Below, one piece after another: positions 1 to 9,665 of a stretch of DNA of 64,000 bases (the first letter of the stretch is position 1; each line of letters starts with the position of its first letter). Source of the DNA: Enterococcus innesii (GTDB lineage: Bacteria > Bacillota > Bacilli > Lactobacillales > Enterococcaceae). The stretch lies in NCBI GenBank assembly GCA_018982785.1, contig JAHHEN010000002.1:191001-255000 (forward strand), in the 5' to 3' direction. The position numbers and the translations under genes are program-made. A model generated the notes under the pieces. It ran no database searches, was not told where the DNA came from, and saw nothing but the letters and a program-made list of their open reading frames with translations.

Positions 1-411
1 CAATTGCAAACGGCCTTGTTAACGATTGCCCAGCAGATTTGCACGAAAGTGCAGAAACAACCGCTGGATGATGAGTCGGAAATGAATGAGAAAATCTTCA
101 GTTTTATCCAAGAAAATTACCATTCCTCTCAGCTATCGCTAGAATCGGTGGCAGAAGAAGTGGGTGTATCTGTCTCTTATGTCAGCCGTTTTGTAAAAAA
201 AGAAAGCGGCAAAACCTTCTCCAAATATATTCAAGAACTACGGCTGAAAAAAATCAAAGAGGAACTGATTGAGACAGATTTGCCGATCAAAGAAATTATT
301 CGCAACAATGGGTATTATGATGTTTCCAATTATACGAGAAAGTTCCGAAAAATAGTGGGTGTGACACCAGGGCAATACCGTGAAATGAACCAAAAAATGA
401 GAAATTATTGA
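1..411 (+). CDS. AraC-family regulator, C-terminal part (probable YesN-like response regulator)
   Basis: The reading frame is open to the first base, so the gene is cut by the window edge. The visible 136 residues hold a two-helix-turn-helix AraC/XylS DNA-binding domain (about residues 30-130), ending in the family signature GVTPGQYREM. In glycan loci of Firmicutes such domains usually form the C-terminus of YesN-type response regulators paired with a YesM kinase, which would lie upstream of the window; that pairing is inferred. The stop is about 20 bases before the GH20 gene, so the two are probably cotranscribed. It is the likely activator of the neighbouring glycan genes. Confidence 0.85.
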   Translation, partial: QLQTALLTIAQQICTKVQKQPLDDESEMNEKIFSFIQENYHSSQLSLESVAEEVGVSVSYVSRFVKKESGKTFSKYIQELRLKKIKEELIETDLPIKEIIRNNGYYDVSNYTRKFRKIVGVTPGQYREMNQKMRNY

Positions 412-430
412 AAGTATGAGGGAAAATGAG

Positions 431-1732
431 ATGAACAAACAAGTTGATTTGACAGAAGCTCAGCAACGAGCAGCCGTCTTTTTTGAGGAAATAGGTTGGC
501 AGTCGGCGAAAGATCCGTTACCGAAAATAGTGGTCGATCCGCAGCTGGATGCTGATTTTCGATTTGAAAACCAAACAATCAGTGTGTCCTCGCCAGAACA
601 TGCCTTTTACGCGTTAACCAAATATGGCCGAGATCAGGCGACGGATCAATTAGCACAGAAAAGCTATCTAGCAGCGCTTAAAGAACGCTGTCTGATGATC
701 GATATCGGGCGCAAATTCTATTCGCTAGCTGATTTGAAAGCAATCATCCGCAGCATGGCTTGCTTCCAATTCACGCATCTGCAACTTCATTTTTCGGAAA
801 ACGAAGGCTTTCGGATTGAATCCCAGCAATTTCCAGAAATTGTTTCGGAAGAATATTTGACCAAGCAGGAGATTCGTGAATTGATTGCGTATGCCCAAAA
901 CCATGAAATTGCCATCATCCCTGATTTTGATTCTCCTGGTCATTTGCGACAAGTGTTGGCTCAAAAACCTCAGTGGCAATTGCCGACAGCAGCTGGCACG
1001 CGTGATGATCGAGCACTAAACATTTTGGATTCAGAAGCGGTAGCCTTTATTCAGGAAGTTTATCGGGAATATGCGCAACTGTTTGAAGACAGCACTTATT
1101 TTCACATCGGGGCCGATGAGTTTATTGATTTTGACCAGTTAGAAAACTTTCCACAAATGATCGAAGCAGCCCGCGAGCGCTATGGGGAAAAAGCCAGCGG
1201 AATCGAAGTCTTTATTGATTATGTCAATGAGCTGGCGGTCTTTGTTGAAAGTCTCGGCTTTGTTGTGCGGGTCTGGAATGATGGTTTTTACCGCTTGAAT
1301 CGCCAAGAGCAGACAACGTTGACGGAGAATTGCCAAATCTCCTATTGGACCCGTTGGAACCAAAATATGGCGCCGGCGGAAGTCTTTTTTGAAAAGGGCT
1401 ATACCATGATCAATCACAATGATAATTTTTTCTATTATGTCTTAGGAGAAGCGGCAGGGTATACCTATCCAACTTACGAAAAAATCAGCAATGAATTCCA
1501 GTTGACGACGTTTGCCAATGGACAACAAGTTGGACAGGAACAGCTTGCCCAAACACAGGCGATCGCTTTATCCGTCTGGGCGGATGTACCTGAGGCTCAG
1601 ACTAGCCGTGAAGTGATCCAAGCGATTTTTTGGCTCCAAGCGGCCATTAGCCAAAAAGTTTATAATGAGCCAAACCGACCAAAAGAGACATTTCAAAAGC
1701 TTTATGATGGGTGGGAAGCGACATTCAGCTGA
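431..1732 (+). CDS. Beta-N-acetylhexosaminidase, GH20
   Basis: Predicted exo-beta-N-acetylglucosaminidase/galactosaminidase of 433 residues. The GH20 catalytic Asp-Glu pair is in HIGADEF at about residues 225-231; the (beta/alpha)8 barrel motif DFDSPGH lies before it. There is no signal peptide, so it should act in the cytoplasm on imported oligosaccharides. I chose ATG 431 because GAGGG sits 8 bases upstream; an in-frame ATG at 416 would leave no ribosome site. It follows the AraC regulator closely. A 9-bp inverted repeat at 1731-1773 overlaps its stop and may be a weak terminator. A second, unrelated-subtype GH20 is at 4470-6341. Confidence 0.9.
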   Translation: MNKQVDLTEAQQRAAVFFEEIGWQSAKDPLPKIVVDPQLDADFRFENQTISVSSPEHAFYALTKYGRDQATDQLAQKSYLAALKERCLMIDIGRKFYSLADLKAIIRSMACFQFTHLQLHFSENEGFRIESQQFPEIVSEEYLTKQEIRELIAYAQNHEIAIIPDFDSPGHLRQVLAQKPQWQLPTAAGTRDDRALNILDSEAVAFIQEVYREYAQLFEDSTYFHIGADEFIDFDQLENFPQMIEAARERYGEKASGIEVFIDYVNELAVFVESLGFVVRVWNDGFYRLNRQEQTTLTENCQISYWTRWNQNMAPAEVFFEKGYTMINHNDNFFYYVLGEAAGYTYPTYEKISNEFQLTTFANGQQVGQEQLAQTQAIALSVWADVPEAQTSREVIQAIFWLQAAISQKVYNEPNRPKETFQKLYDGWEATFS

Positions 1733-1884
1733 TTGTTAGAGGAATTGGGTGAAAGGGCGCATCGCTAACAATCCCTGTTGCTTTCTTTATGCTGAATAAG
1801 TATAGCGACAAGTGAAACAACAGCCAATAGTATTTTTGATAAAATGAACGTAACTCCGAGTGAGGGGAGAAATGGAGCAAATAA

Positions 1885-2385
1885 GTGATCATAGATATTC
1901 AACCGTTGAAGAGAAAAGATATTCTTGAAATGGATCAAATGTTTTTAAAGCAAGGGTGGCCTTCTCGCCAGCAGCTCTTGATGGAGTATTTAAATGAGCA
2001 AGAAGCGGGGGAGAGATACGTTTTGCTTGCCAAAATAAACAACAAAACTGCCGGGTATTTGACTTTGGTCCCTCTAGCAAAGCACGGGCCATTTAAAGGC
2101 TTGTATCCAGAAATTGCGGATTTTAATGTTTTTGAATCCTATCAAAAACAAGGGGTAGGCAGTCAGCTTTTAAAAGCAGCCGAAGAAAAGGCACGAGAAA
2201 TAGCTGCCGTGGTGACTTTGGGGGTAGGTTTACACACTGGTTATGGATCGGCCCAGAGACTGTATGTAAAACAAGGCTATATTCCAGATGGGTCTGGTGT
2301 TTGGTTCAATAATCAGAATTGTGCGATGAATGCGCCTTGTTGCAACAATGACGATCTTGTTCTTTATTTGTCCAAGAAACTTTGA
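1885..2385 (+). CDS. GNAT family N-acetyltransferase
   Basis: 166-residue single-domain acetyltransferase. The acetyl-CoA pyrophosphate-binding motif QKQGVGSQLL is at about residues 87-97, followed by the beta-strand and helix region ending YVKQGYIPDG typical of GNATs. Substrate is unknown. The start is GTG 1885 with GGAG 7 bases upstream. An ATG at 1872 with a good ribosome site opens an out-of-frame 18-codon ORF that overlaps this start. The gene lies between glycan genes but has no obvious tie to them. Confidence 0.8.
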   Translation: MIIDIQPLKRKDILEMDQMFLKQGWPSRQQLLMEYLNEQEAGERYVLLAKINNKTAGYLTLVPLAKHGPFKGLYPEIADFNVFESYQKQGVGSQLLKAAEEKAREIAAVVTLGVGLHTGYGSAQRLYVKQGYIPDGSGVWFNNQNCAMNAPCCNNDDLVLYLSKKL

Positions 2386-2520
2386 CCCTCCCGTGGTAAG
2401 TACCTTTAAGGAAGGATTAAGCAAGCAACTCGTCTGGATGTTCTCATCACCTGTTCAACAAGCTAGTTTGCTACTTTCGTATAAGCGAATTTGGGGAGTT
2501 CTTGAAAAAATAGCCATAAA

Positions 2521-2560
2521 AAATGACTAGAAACGATCAGTTTCTAGTCATTTTTTTGTA
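2521..2560. terminator. Bidirectional intrinsic terminator
   Basis: A perfect 13-bp stem (AATGACTAGAAAC and its complement) with loop GATCA is flanked by T-run on the + side and A-run on the - side. It can end both the GNAT transcript and the leftward glycosidase operon that stops at 2624. The stretch 2386-2520 before it holds no supported gene. Confidence 0.9.
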
Positions 2561-2623
2561 AAGAAAGTAAGGACAATGTTTTTGTATAAATAAATTCTTC
2601 ATTTAGGACAGTGCAACGGGTGC

Positions 2624-3928
2624 TTACATTTCTCTTAAAGTGATTTCGACCACTGGTACCAACACATCTGGTGGGCAGACGGGTAAGCTGAGAACAAGGT
2701 CCTCTTTGTTGATGATGGCTTCCGTTGAAGTGAGAACTTCCTCGGGATCAAATCCTCGATAAAACAACTCGGAACCATCATGTAAGAAACGGATATGCTT
2801 CACGCATCCTGCAAGTCCCGGAAGATGCAAGGATTTGTAGGGATAGGAGAAGAGGTGCAAGTAAAGTTTATTCCCGTTTTGGGTGTAGCGACTGTCAATA
2901 GGCGATTGAAAAGAGCTGGCACCACAGCCGATAATCGCTTGCTGATGATAATGCATCCATGAACCGATGGCTTCTAAATGGCTGCGAGTTGGTAAGTTGA
3001 TTTCTCCACGAGCAGTCGGGCCGATATTTAAGAGAAAGTTCCCATCTTTTGCTACTGTGTCAATCAGCATTTTGGTCATCATTTCACTGGATTTCCAGTG
3101 CTGAGCATCACGATCATAGCCCCACGTTTCGTACATCGTTTGGCACGCTTCCCATATTAAAGGCAATCCATCCGCTTCTAATGGTTTGTCTGGTTGGAAT
3201 TGCTCAGGGGTGGTAATCCCGCGGCCCAAATCCAAACGGTCATTCAGCAGCATGTTCGGTTGCAGGTTTCGACAAATTTTTTCGATCCGTTCGCTATCCC
3301 AGTCGGCGGCACCTTTGCCTTTTGACCAGCCCCAATCTCGATGGCTATAAGGAAAATCAAACCACATATAATCAATGGTCCCATAATTGGTCAATAGTTC
3401 GGTGACTTGACCAGCCAAAAAATCTTGATAACGGCGCATGTCCCGCTGGTCATTAGTTTGACGGGCTTGAATAGTCTCTCGTTGCGGATGCAGGCCGTCG
3501 AGCGTGAAATCTGGATGATACCAATCGATCAGCGAATGATACAGTCCGACCTTAATGCCGACCTTGCGAAATGCCGGCAGCAGTTCTGCTAAGAGGTCTC
3601 GCTTGAATGGGGTGTTGGTTACTTTGTAGTCGCTGAGCGCGGTGTCCCAAAGGGCAAAGCCTTCATGATGTTTCGTCGTGAAGACCATGTATTTAAAACC
3701 GGCCTTCTTTGCGGTTTGAGCCCATTCCTCCGCGTTGAAAAGATCAGGATCAAACTGAGAAAAATAGTTCCCGCGATAGGTGGTAGGTTCAATTTTTTCT
3801 GTCGTCATAAACCATTCGTGTCGAGCGCCAATACTGAATAGGCCGAAATGGATGAATAAGCCAAACCGATCATGGAGAAACCAGTTTGGGTCAGGGTAGA
3901 TGGCAGGCCAATTCCTATACGTTCTCAT
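2624..3928 (-). CDS. Alpha-L-fucosidase, GH29 (first copy)
   Basis: 434-residue GH29 enzyme that would release terminal alpha-L-fucose. The start region FGLFIHFGLFS and the segment FTTKHHEGFALWD are GH29 hallmarks; the nucleophile Asp is in MWFDF at about residue 190. No signal peptide is present, so it is probably intracellular. The ATG has GGAG 9 bases upstream. It is the last gene of a leftward operon (YesL-type protein, GH20, secreted protein, this gene). It is only distantly similar to the second GH29 at 7283-8641, so the two probably act on different linkages. Confidence 0.92.
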   Translation of the reverse strand: MRTYRNWPAIYPDPNWFLHDRFGLFIHFGLFSIGARHEWFMTTEKIEPTTYRGNYFSQFDPDLFNAEEWAQTAKKAGFKYMVFTTKHHEGFALWDTALSDYKVTNTPFKRDLLAELLPAFRKVGIKVGLYHSLIDWYHPDFTLDGLHPQRETIQARQTNDQRDMRRYQDFLAGQVTELLTNYGTIDYMWFDFPYSHRDWGWSKGKGAADWDSERIEKICRNLQPNMLLNDRLDLGRGITTPEQFQPDKPLEADGLPLIWEACQTMYETWGYDRDAQHWKSSEMMTKMLIDTVAKDGNFLLNIGPTARGEINLPTRSHLEAIGSWMHYHQQAIIGCGASSFQSPIDSRYTQNGNKLYLHLFSYPYKSLHLPGLAGCVKHIRFLHDGSELFYRGFDPEEVLTSTEAIINKEDLVLSLPVCPPDVLVPVVEITLREM

Positions 3929-3953
3929 TAAAAATCACTCCTTTTTCACTCAC

Positions 3954-4451
3954 TTAAAGAAATTCGGTATTCGTCATGACTGTTTCTTGAATTTTCCAGC
4001 CATCTGCTTCCTTAACGAAAGTATGGTAAGCCTCTGTGATGTGATCACGGTAGGAAGAATCTTTTGGGCTGATCGTTTTCTGTTGCGCCGCGACCAGCAT
4101 GGATTCTGTCTCTTGTTTAACGACTTCAAAAGAAAGCAGCGTGTGCTGCAGCTGTTCTTCTGCAAAAAAAGCAGCCAATTCTTGGGTCGTCTCTGCTCGC
4201 GCCGCTGACACGAGCGTGGCGGCATAAGCTGTCGCGTCTTGGTCAGAGGCTGCTTGTAAATTTTCTTTCAGCACTGCCAAACAAGCCTCCGCCGCTGCTT
4301 GATTTGTAATATTACCTGTCATCTCCAGTTTTTCTGAAGGTTGGGCATGAACTGGAGCAGAAGAATCGGTTGTTAGAAAATAGAGAAAGAATAGGCTAAC
4401 AACAGCCAGCAAACTCACGAGGATGGTTCGGCGCAGCAAGGATGTTTTCAT
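3954..4451 (-). CDS. Secreted or membrane-anchored protein of unknown function
   Basis: 165 residues. Residues 1-37 form a signal peptide or N-terminal anchor (basic start, hydrophobic run of about 18 residues, then PVHA that would fit signal peptidase I). The remaining part is alpha-rich then beta-rich and resembles NTF2/SnoaL-like folds in layout (ends HTFVKEADGWKIQE), a typical pattern of NTF2-like lipid- or glycan-associated proteins; I do not claim a function. It lies between GH20 and GH29 in the leftward operon, and is the only exported product of it besides the membrane protein. Confidence 0.7.
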   Translation of the reverse strand: MKTSLLRRTILVSLLAVVSLFFLYFLTTDSSAPVHAQPSEKLEMTGNITNQAAAEACLAVLKENLQAASDQDATAYAATLVSAARAETTQELAAFFAEEQLQHTLLSFEVVKQETESMLVAAQQKTISPKDSSYRDHITEAYHTFVKEADGWKIQETVMTNTEFL

Positions 4452-4469
4452 AATTTCTCACTCCTTCTT

Positions 4470-6341
4470 TTAAACATCAGAAATTTTCCCCGCACTATAG
4501 ATTCCATGAAATAAATTGCGACCCACAGAAGTACTGCCGCTGAAAGGGGTCACCATTGGTAAGGACGGTTGAGTTAATTCTTCCAAAGTATCGAGCTCCC
4601 CGTCCAAGAAGGCAGTAAGCCGCCAGAGTGTCGTGTCGCAGCGCATCAGCAAGGCGCCATAGCGCAGATCGATACTCTCAAAACCGAAAGGTCGATTCCA
4701 GTCAAACCAGACTTGACGATGGGCTTCATAAAGGGATTGCAAGGCGGATTTATAGACACTGAGCGCATCGACTGCTTGGCGCAGTCCGCTGCGATCCTTG
4801 CTTTTATAGGCACTGGTGATTTGGTTGGTAATACAGGCTTTTTGTGCCAAAGCATCAGCCAGCTGCTGATAAAAGGCAAACATCGTTTGTGTGTCCCGTG
4901 TTGCTTTCACAGCGGCCAACTCTTGAGCCAATGCTTGATAGTGGGATGCTAAAGAAAGATCGGTTAAGTTTTCCTGATACAAACCATACAGCAAGTCTTG
5001 GTAGAGCAGCAGCTTGCTGGGGTTTTCTCCGTGAGGATTATTTTCTGGTACACCTGCAGTTTGATCAAAGCGATCAAGCAGTAAAAAATCGCTGGCTATT
5101 GATTGGTGAAAGAGCTGAAATTTTTTAGTTAAATTCTCTAACGAAAGGTCGTTTCCAAACTGTGCTTCACTGAAATATTGCAAACCTAGTAGCGCAGCAA
5201 TCAACGGTGTTTCAGCTCCGTCGTCGCCCCAAAGTGTGGCATAGACTTCCTGAACATCGTTTTCTTTGGCGGCTTGCAAGGCATGACGCATGGTGGCGAA
5301 ACTTTTGCCATAGTTCGGCGCCAAACCGTTCCAAGTCCAGATACCTCCAGCAAAGACGATTGGCTGTTTTAATTCCCGATGTTTCGCAAACATTCGCTGA
5401 TAAGAGGCATGATCATGGTGGTAATAATCCCAGTAAACCATTTTGACAGCAGGAAGGTCAGTAAACAATTCTGTTGGAAAGCACACGTCTGGATCGTAAT
5501 AATCACTAGTAGGTGCACCGATCCTAAAAAACATATCGCTCCACATCATCGGCTTAAAACCCACGTTTTGACAAAGCACAGCTACCCGCTGCAGATGTTC
5601 GGCCATAATCGAGAAACGGTCTTTTAAACCGTGCAATACCAAATATCTTCCTTTCCCCAATTGGTGTGCTTCATCCATGCCAATGTGTAGCTGATCCGTC
5701 GTAAAACACGAACGGATCGAACGGATCGCTGCTTCCAAAAAGGTATACGTTTCTTCTTCTCCCACCAGTAAAATATCTTCCGTGTCCCGAATGTTTTTAG
5801 CAAATCCCCATTTTAAGGGATTCGTTAAGTGTGCCAATGTTTGAATCGCTGGAATCAAAGTTACACCTATAGATTGCGCATAGCTATCAAGCTTCTTTAA
5901 CTCAACTTGTGTATAACGGCCTCGTAAATGACCAAAATAAGGATACTCTGGAATTTCATAAGTGTCTTCCATATAAAGCATGAGGTGATTAAGCCCCATC
6001 TTGCTTGTCAATAGAATAAAGCGTTGCAGTTTTTCAACGGTCATTACTGCATTGCGGGACAAATCGATCATTGGTCCAATTGCTTCAAAATGAGGGTGTT
6101 CCTCCAGGATATAGACAGGGCGGTCCTCATGCAACCACAAGGTCAACGCCCGAAACAAATGGGCTTTTTCTTGATAGTAAATGATTGTTTCTAGCGGACC
6201 GTGGCAAATTTTCAGAGAACCGGGCCGTTGAATCAGCTGTAATGGATGCCCTTGCGGTGATTCTCGCAACGCTAGTTCCGGTAGTATGTGACTAAAAAAA
6301 TCATCAAGATTTTCATTACTTTGGATAAAAATGTCTTTCAT
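4470..6341 (-). CDS. Beta-N-acetylhexosaminidase, GH20 (GH20C-like)
   Basis: 623-residue GH20 enzyme resembling the intracellular GH20C type of streptococci. The catalytic pair is in HIGMDEAH near residue 220. The barrel is preceded by a short GH20b-like domain and followed by a long helical C-terminal region of about 250 residues. No signal peptide. It should remove beta-linked GlcNAc or GalNAc from imported oligosaccharides. It is 15 bases downstream of the YesL-type gene and is followed by the small secreted protein gene. Confidence 0.9.
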   Translation of the reverse strand: MKDIFIQSNENLDDFFSHILPELALRESPQGHPLQLIQRPGSLKICHGPLETIIYYQEKAHLFRALTLWLHEDRPVYILEEHPHFEAIGPMIDLSRNAVMTVEKLQRFILLTSKMGLNHLMLYMEDTYEIPEYPYFGHLRGRYTQVELKKLDSYAQSIGVTLIPAIQTLAHLTNPLKWGFAKNIRDTEDILLVGEEETYTFLEAAIRSIRSCFTTDQLHIGMDEAHQLGKGRYLVLHGLKDRFSIMAEHLQRVAVLCQNVGFKPMMWSDMFFRIGAPTSDYYDPDVCFPTELFTDLPAVKMVYWDYYHHDHASYQRMFAKHRELKQPIVFAGGIWTWNGLAPNYGKSFATMRHALQAAKENDVQEVYATLWGDDGAETPLIAALLGLQYFSEAQFGNDLSLENLTKKFQLFHQSIASDFLLLDRFDQTAGVPENNPHGENPSKLLLYQDLLYGLYQENLTDLSLASHYQALAQELAAVKATRDTQTMFAFYQQLADALAQKACITNQITSAYKSKDRSGLRQAVDALSVYKSALQSLYEAHRQVWFDWNRPFGFESIDLRYGALLMRCDTTLWRLTAFLDGELDTLEELTQPSLPMVTPFSGSTSVGRNLFHGIYSAGKISDV

Positions 6342-6356
6342 TACGAACGTCCCTTC

Positions 6357-6985
6357 TTAAGTTTCTTTTATCAGCAATGATTCTGAACGTTGGATCGCTT
6401 GAAAAGAGAACCAACTATTGGGAAAAAGGAAAAAAGGAACAAAGCCGATGACTAATAAAATCGGTAAAAAAGTCAAAATGATTGTAGTTACTAAGATTCC
6501 CAAAATCATCGCAATCGTTTGGGGAACACTGATAACCATCAGTATTACTGCTTGCTTAAAATAGTGAAGAAGGGGCAAGTCATAACGCAAATATACTGGC
6601 AGCAGATACAAGCTGATCAAAAGGGCACTGATAAACAACAGCAGCAAAAAAAAGTGAAGCAAGCTATTTTGGATAAAGGTACTAGAGATGCGCAATTCTA
6701 GCCATAAGAAAAGCAGCAAACCCACTTGCATGGCTCCTAATTGATTGGCGCGACGGAAATTTTTTTTCACGACAGTTCTGAACCAAGGCTTCAAAGCCGC
6801 TGGTCGTCCCTTTTTTGGAAACTGTCGAAAAAAGCTTGGATGATCGTAGCGGTGGCAGGAAAAATCCCTAAAAATATCCCGTATCGCAAAACCCAATAGA
6901 ACCAAAGAAACTGCAATTTTAGGCAATGGAGGAGCCATTCACCGACTTGATAGGAAACATGATAAAGACCATTGGATTGTTTCAT
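6357..6985 (-). CDS. DUF624 (YesL-like) membrane protein, frameshifted
   Basis: The N-terminus (start 6985, MKQSNGLYHV, with the family motif FLGIFPATAT) is in one frame and the rest, with four or five hydrophobic segments, in another. Adding one base to the six-A run (T run 6811-6816 on + strand) fuses them into one protein of about 209 residues, the usual DUF624 length. YesL-type proteins are integral membrane proteins found beside YesMN and LplABC-type importers in glycan loci; their function is not settled. First gene of the leftward operon. GTGAGG lies upstream of the start. Frameshift is probably a sequence error. Confidence 0.8.
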
Positions 6986-7282
6986 AAGATCCTCACTTTC
7001 TTACGGATAACCATATTGTATCCGCTTTAATTGTTGCCCTTATCGTACCATTGATCCATGGATAGTGGGCATGGATGAAAAAAAACACACATCCCATACA
7101 GGAAAAACACAGCAAATATGTTTGACCCGCTTTATTTCTCCTAACGTTTTTATGGAAGGAAGCTTTCTTCATTACAAATTTTGCAAACGCTCTTGCTTGG
7201 TTTAACACAGTGAAAAAAGTTACATATTGTTAGATGGTCTTTTTTTCGCTTACATTTAGAACAAAGAAAGGAGTGCAAATGC

Positions 7283-8641
7283 ATGACAAAAATTCGCGGC
7301 GATATTGAAGAAGCCAAGGAGAGAGAGCAAGCAGCGTGGGTCCCAGAAACAGAAATGCTCAAGCAGCGTCTGGAATGGTTTCAAGACTTGAAATTCGGAG
7401 TGATCTTCCATTATGGGCTGTATGCCGAAGCGGGGATCGTTGAATCATGGCAATTATCTGAAAAAGATGAATGGGCTAGAGAAAACCAGCCCTATCGAGA
7501 AACTATCGAAGCACTACGTTTGGATTATTGGCAGTTGATCAATCAATTTGAGCCGAAGAAGCTGGATACCCGCAAATGGGCCAAGATCTGTAAGGATGCA
7601 GGATTTAAGTACTGTTTGTTCACGACAAAGCATCATGACGGGTTTTCGATGTTCAATACTATGGAATCAGAGTTTAAAATCGGTGGGAAATTAAGTCCCT
7701 TTAAACGCGATATATTGCATGAAGTGTTTACGGCATTTCGAGAAGCAGGGATTGCAACAGGAGCCTACTATTCTAAAGCTGACTGGTATTCTCCTTTTTA
7801 CTGGTTGGATGATGATACGGTCAAAGGCCGTCATGCCAGCTACGACACCCACCTTCATCCAGAAATTTGGGCGCGCTATGTGTCGTTTGTGCATCGCCAG
7901 ATTGCAGAGATTACTTCCAATTACGGAAAAGTCGATTTTCTTTGGTTAGATGCCGGTTGGTGCGGACAAGGCAAAGAAGACCTACAAATGGATCGTTTAG
8001 CTGAGATTGCGCGTGAGAAACAGCCGGAATTGATCATCGTTGATCGGATGATGGGTGGCCGTCATGAAAATTATGTGACACCGGAACGCAAAATTCCTGC
8101 ATTAGCGGAAATTCCTAAAAAAGTTTGGGAAAGCAATATCCCGATTGGGAATGATTGGGGCTATGTGCCGAATGATACTTTTAAGAGCAGCCAAGAACTG
8201 CTGGAAACCTTGATTGAGGTAGTCAGCAAAGGGGGAAATTTGATTTTAGGTGTTGGCCCAACACCTGAGGGCGAATTTACATTCGAAGAGACCCAACGCT
8301 TAGAAGAAATCGGCCATTGGTTGGCGCTATATGGTGAAGGCATCTATGAAACGCGGGCGAGACCAACAGCTTGGCCAAATGAATGGCATTTGACCTATCA
8401 AAAAGACGGCAAGGCTCATTTTGCATTTCGCAGTATCGCTGCAGTGGTTTGCGAACAGATTCCTTTAACAGAGATCGACGCAACTGAAGAAGACGAGCTA
8501 ATTGATCTCGCCACAAAAAAACCGTTACCAATCTATAAAAATGCTGATGAACCGTATCTCTTATGGTCGGATATCAGCCACCCGAACGTTGGGGCAGTTG
8601 GGATTCGCGTTTCGACACATAGGGAAAAAAATACACATTGA
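7283..8641 (+). CDS. Alpha-L-fucosidase, GH29 (second copy)
   Basis: 452-residue GH29 protein. Hallmarks are FGVIFHYGLYA near the start, FTTKHHDGFSMF, and the nucleophile Asp in LWLDAGW at about residue 221. No signal peptide. Start ATG 7283 has GGAG about 10 bases upstream. It is the first gene of the large rightward operon that continues with importer genes and GH38, GH3 and GH1. Its early position suggests that fucose capping must be removed for the imported glycan to be used. The intergenic region 6986-7282 must carry divergent promoters, but I see no strong consensus there. Confidence 0.92.
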   Translation: MTKIRGDIEEAKEREQAAWVPETEMLKQRLEWFQDLKFGVIFHYGLYAEAGIVESWQLSEKDEWARENQPYRETIEALRLDYWQLINQFEPKKLDTRKWAKICKDAGFKYCLFTTKHHDGFSMFNTMESEFKIGGKLSPFKRDILHEVFTAFREAGIATGAYYSKADWYSPFYWLDDDTVKGRHASYDTHLHPEIWARYVSFVHRQIAEITSNYGKVDFLWLDAGWCGQGKEDLQMDRLAEIAREKQPELIIVDRMMGGRHENYVTPERKIPALAEIPKKVWESNIPIGNDWGYVPNDTFKSSQELLETLIEVVSKGGNLILGVGPTPEGEFTFEETQRLEEIGHWLALYGEGIYETRARPTAWPNEWHLTYQKDGKAHFAFRSIAAVVCEQIPLTEIDATEEDELIDLATKKPLPIYKNADEPYLLWSDISHPNVGAVGIRVSTHREKNTH

Positions 8642-8696
8642 TTTGAAAGCGAATACAATTCATGATAAGGCTAACACCAAGCAAGGAGGAGGAAGA

Positions 8697-9650
8697 ATGG
8701 AAACAGCGCCAATCAGACAAACCGTTTCAGTACCTAAAACAAAGAAACAAGATATAAAAATGAAGATCAAGAAAAATCGGCAATTGTACTTGTTTGTGTT
8801 ACCAGCATTTTTGATTATTTTGATTTTCTCTTATGGACCGATGTATGGAATCATTATTGCATTCAAGGATTATATGCCATCATTAGGGATTTTGGGCAGT
8901 CCTTGGGTTGGATTTAAACATTTTCAACGTTTCTTCGATTCCTATTATTTTTGGGAACTCATCAAAAATACTTTAGGAATCAGTATCTATTCATTGGTTG
9001 TCGGTTTTCCGCTACCGATCATCCTGGCATTGGCTTTGAATGAGATCAAAGACGGCCCGTTCAAAAAGATTACCCAAACAGTCACCTATGCCCCAAACTT
9101 TATTGCTGTGGTGGTCATGGTTGGTATGGTCATTGCTTTCTTATCTCCCTCAACAGGGATCATCAATCACCTATTAGAATTTTTGGGTTTCGAGCGGATC
9201 AGCTTTATGACCAATCCCCGTTGGTTTAAAACGATTTATGTCCTGTCGGGGGTTTGGCAAGGAACGGGATGGGGGTCGGTGATTTATCTGGCAGCTCTAT
9301 CTGGAGTCGATACGCAACTGCACGAAGCGGCAACGATCGATGGCGCTTCTCGTCTGCAACGCGTTTGGTATATCAATATTCCAACGATCATGCCCACGAT
9401 GGTGATCTTATTGATCATGAGCTTCGGTAGCTTGATGTCAGTTGGGTTTGAAAAAATCATCTTGATGCAGAATCCTTTGAATATGCAATCCTCGAATGTG
9501 ATTGCGACCTTTGTATACCAGCAAGGGCTGTTAGATGCGCAGTACAGTTTTGCTGCGGCAGTCGGCCTGTTTAACTCACTGATCAATTCCGTATTGTTGA
9601 TCGTAGTCAATCATATTGCCAAACGTTTAAGCAATTCTAGTCTATTGTAG
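8697..9650 (+). CDS. Oligosaccharide ABC transporter permease, LplB/YtcP type
   Basis: 317 residues with six predicted membrane segments. The cytoplasmic EAA loop that contacts the ATPase is EAATIDGASRLQRVWYINIP. ATG 8697 follows AAGGAGGAGG closely; the frame is open further upstream into the GH29 gene but lacks a ribosome site. It pairs with the next permease and the lipoprotein. No ATPase gene is found anywhere in this locus, so a shared MsmK/MsmX-type ATPase elsewhere is presumably used. Confidence 0.92.
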   Translation: METAPIRQTVSVPKTKKQDIKMKIKKNRQLYLFVLPAFLIILIFSYGPMYGIIIAFKDYMPSLGILGSPWVGFKHFQRFFDSYYFWELIKNTLGISIYSLVVGFPLPIILALALNEIKDGPFKKITQTVTYAPNFIAVVVMVGMVIAFLSPSTGIINHLLEFLGFERISFMTNPRWFKTIYVLSGVWQGTGWGSVIYLAALSGVDTQLHEAATIDGASRLQRVWYINIPTIMPTMVILLIMSFGSLMSVGFEKIILMQNPLNMQSSNVIATFVYQQGLLDAQYSFAAAVGLFNSLINSVLLIVVNHIAKRLSNSSLL

Positions 9651-9665
9651 GAGGGAGGACCAAAA

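Noticed and set aside
2330-2530. 66-codon rightward frame after the GNAT gene
   Set aside because: It overlaps the GNAT 3' end in another frame, has no ribosome site and ends inside the terminator region.
6993-7208. 71-codon leftward frame before the DUF624 gene
   Set aside because: No ribosome site and no recognisable family; it lies in the divergent promoter region.
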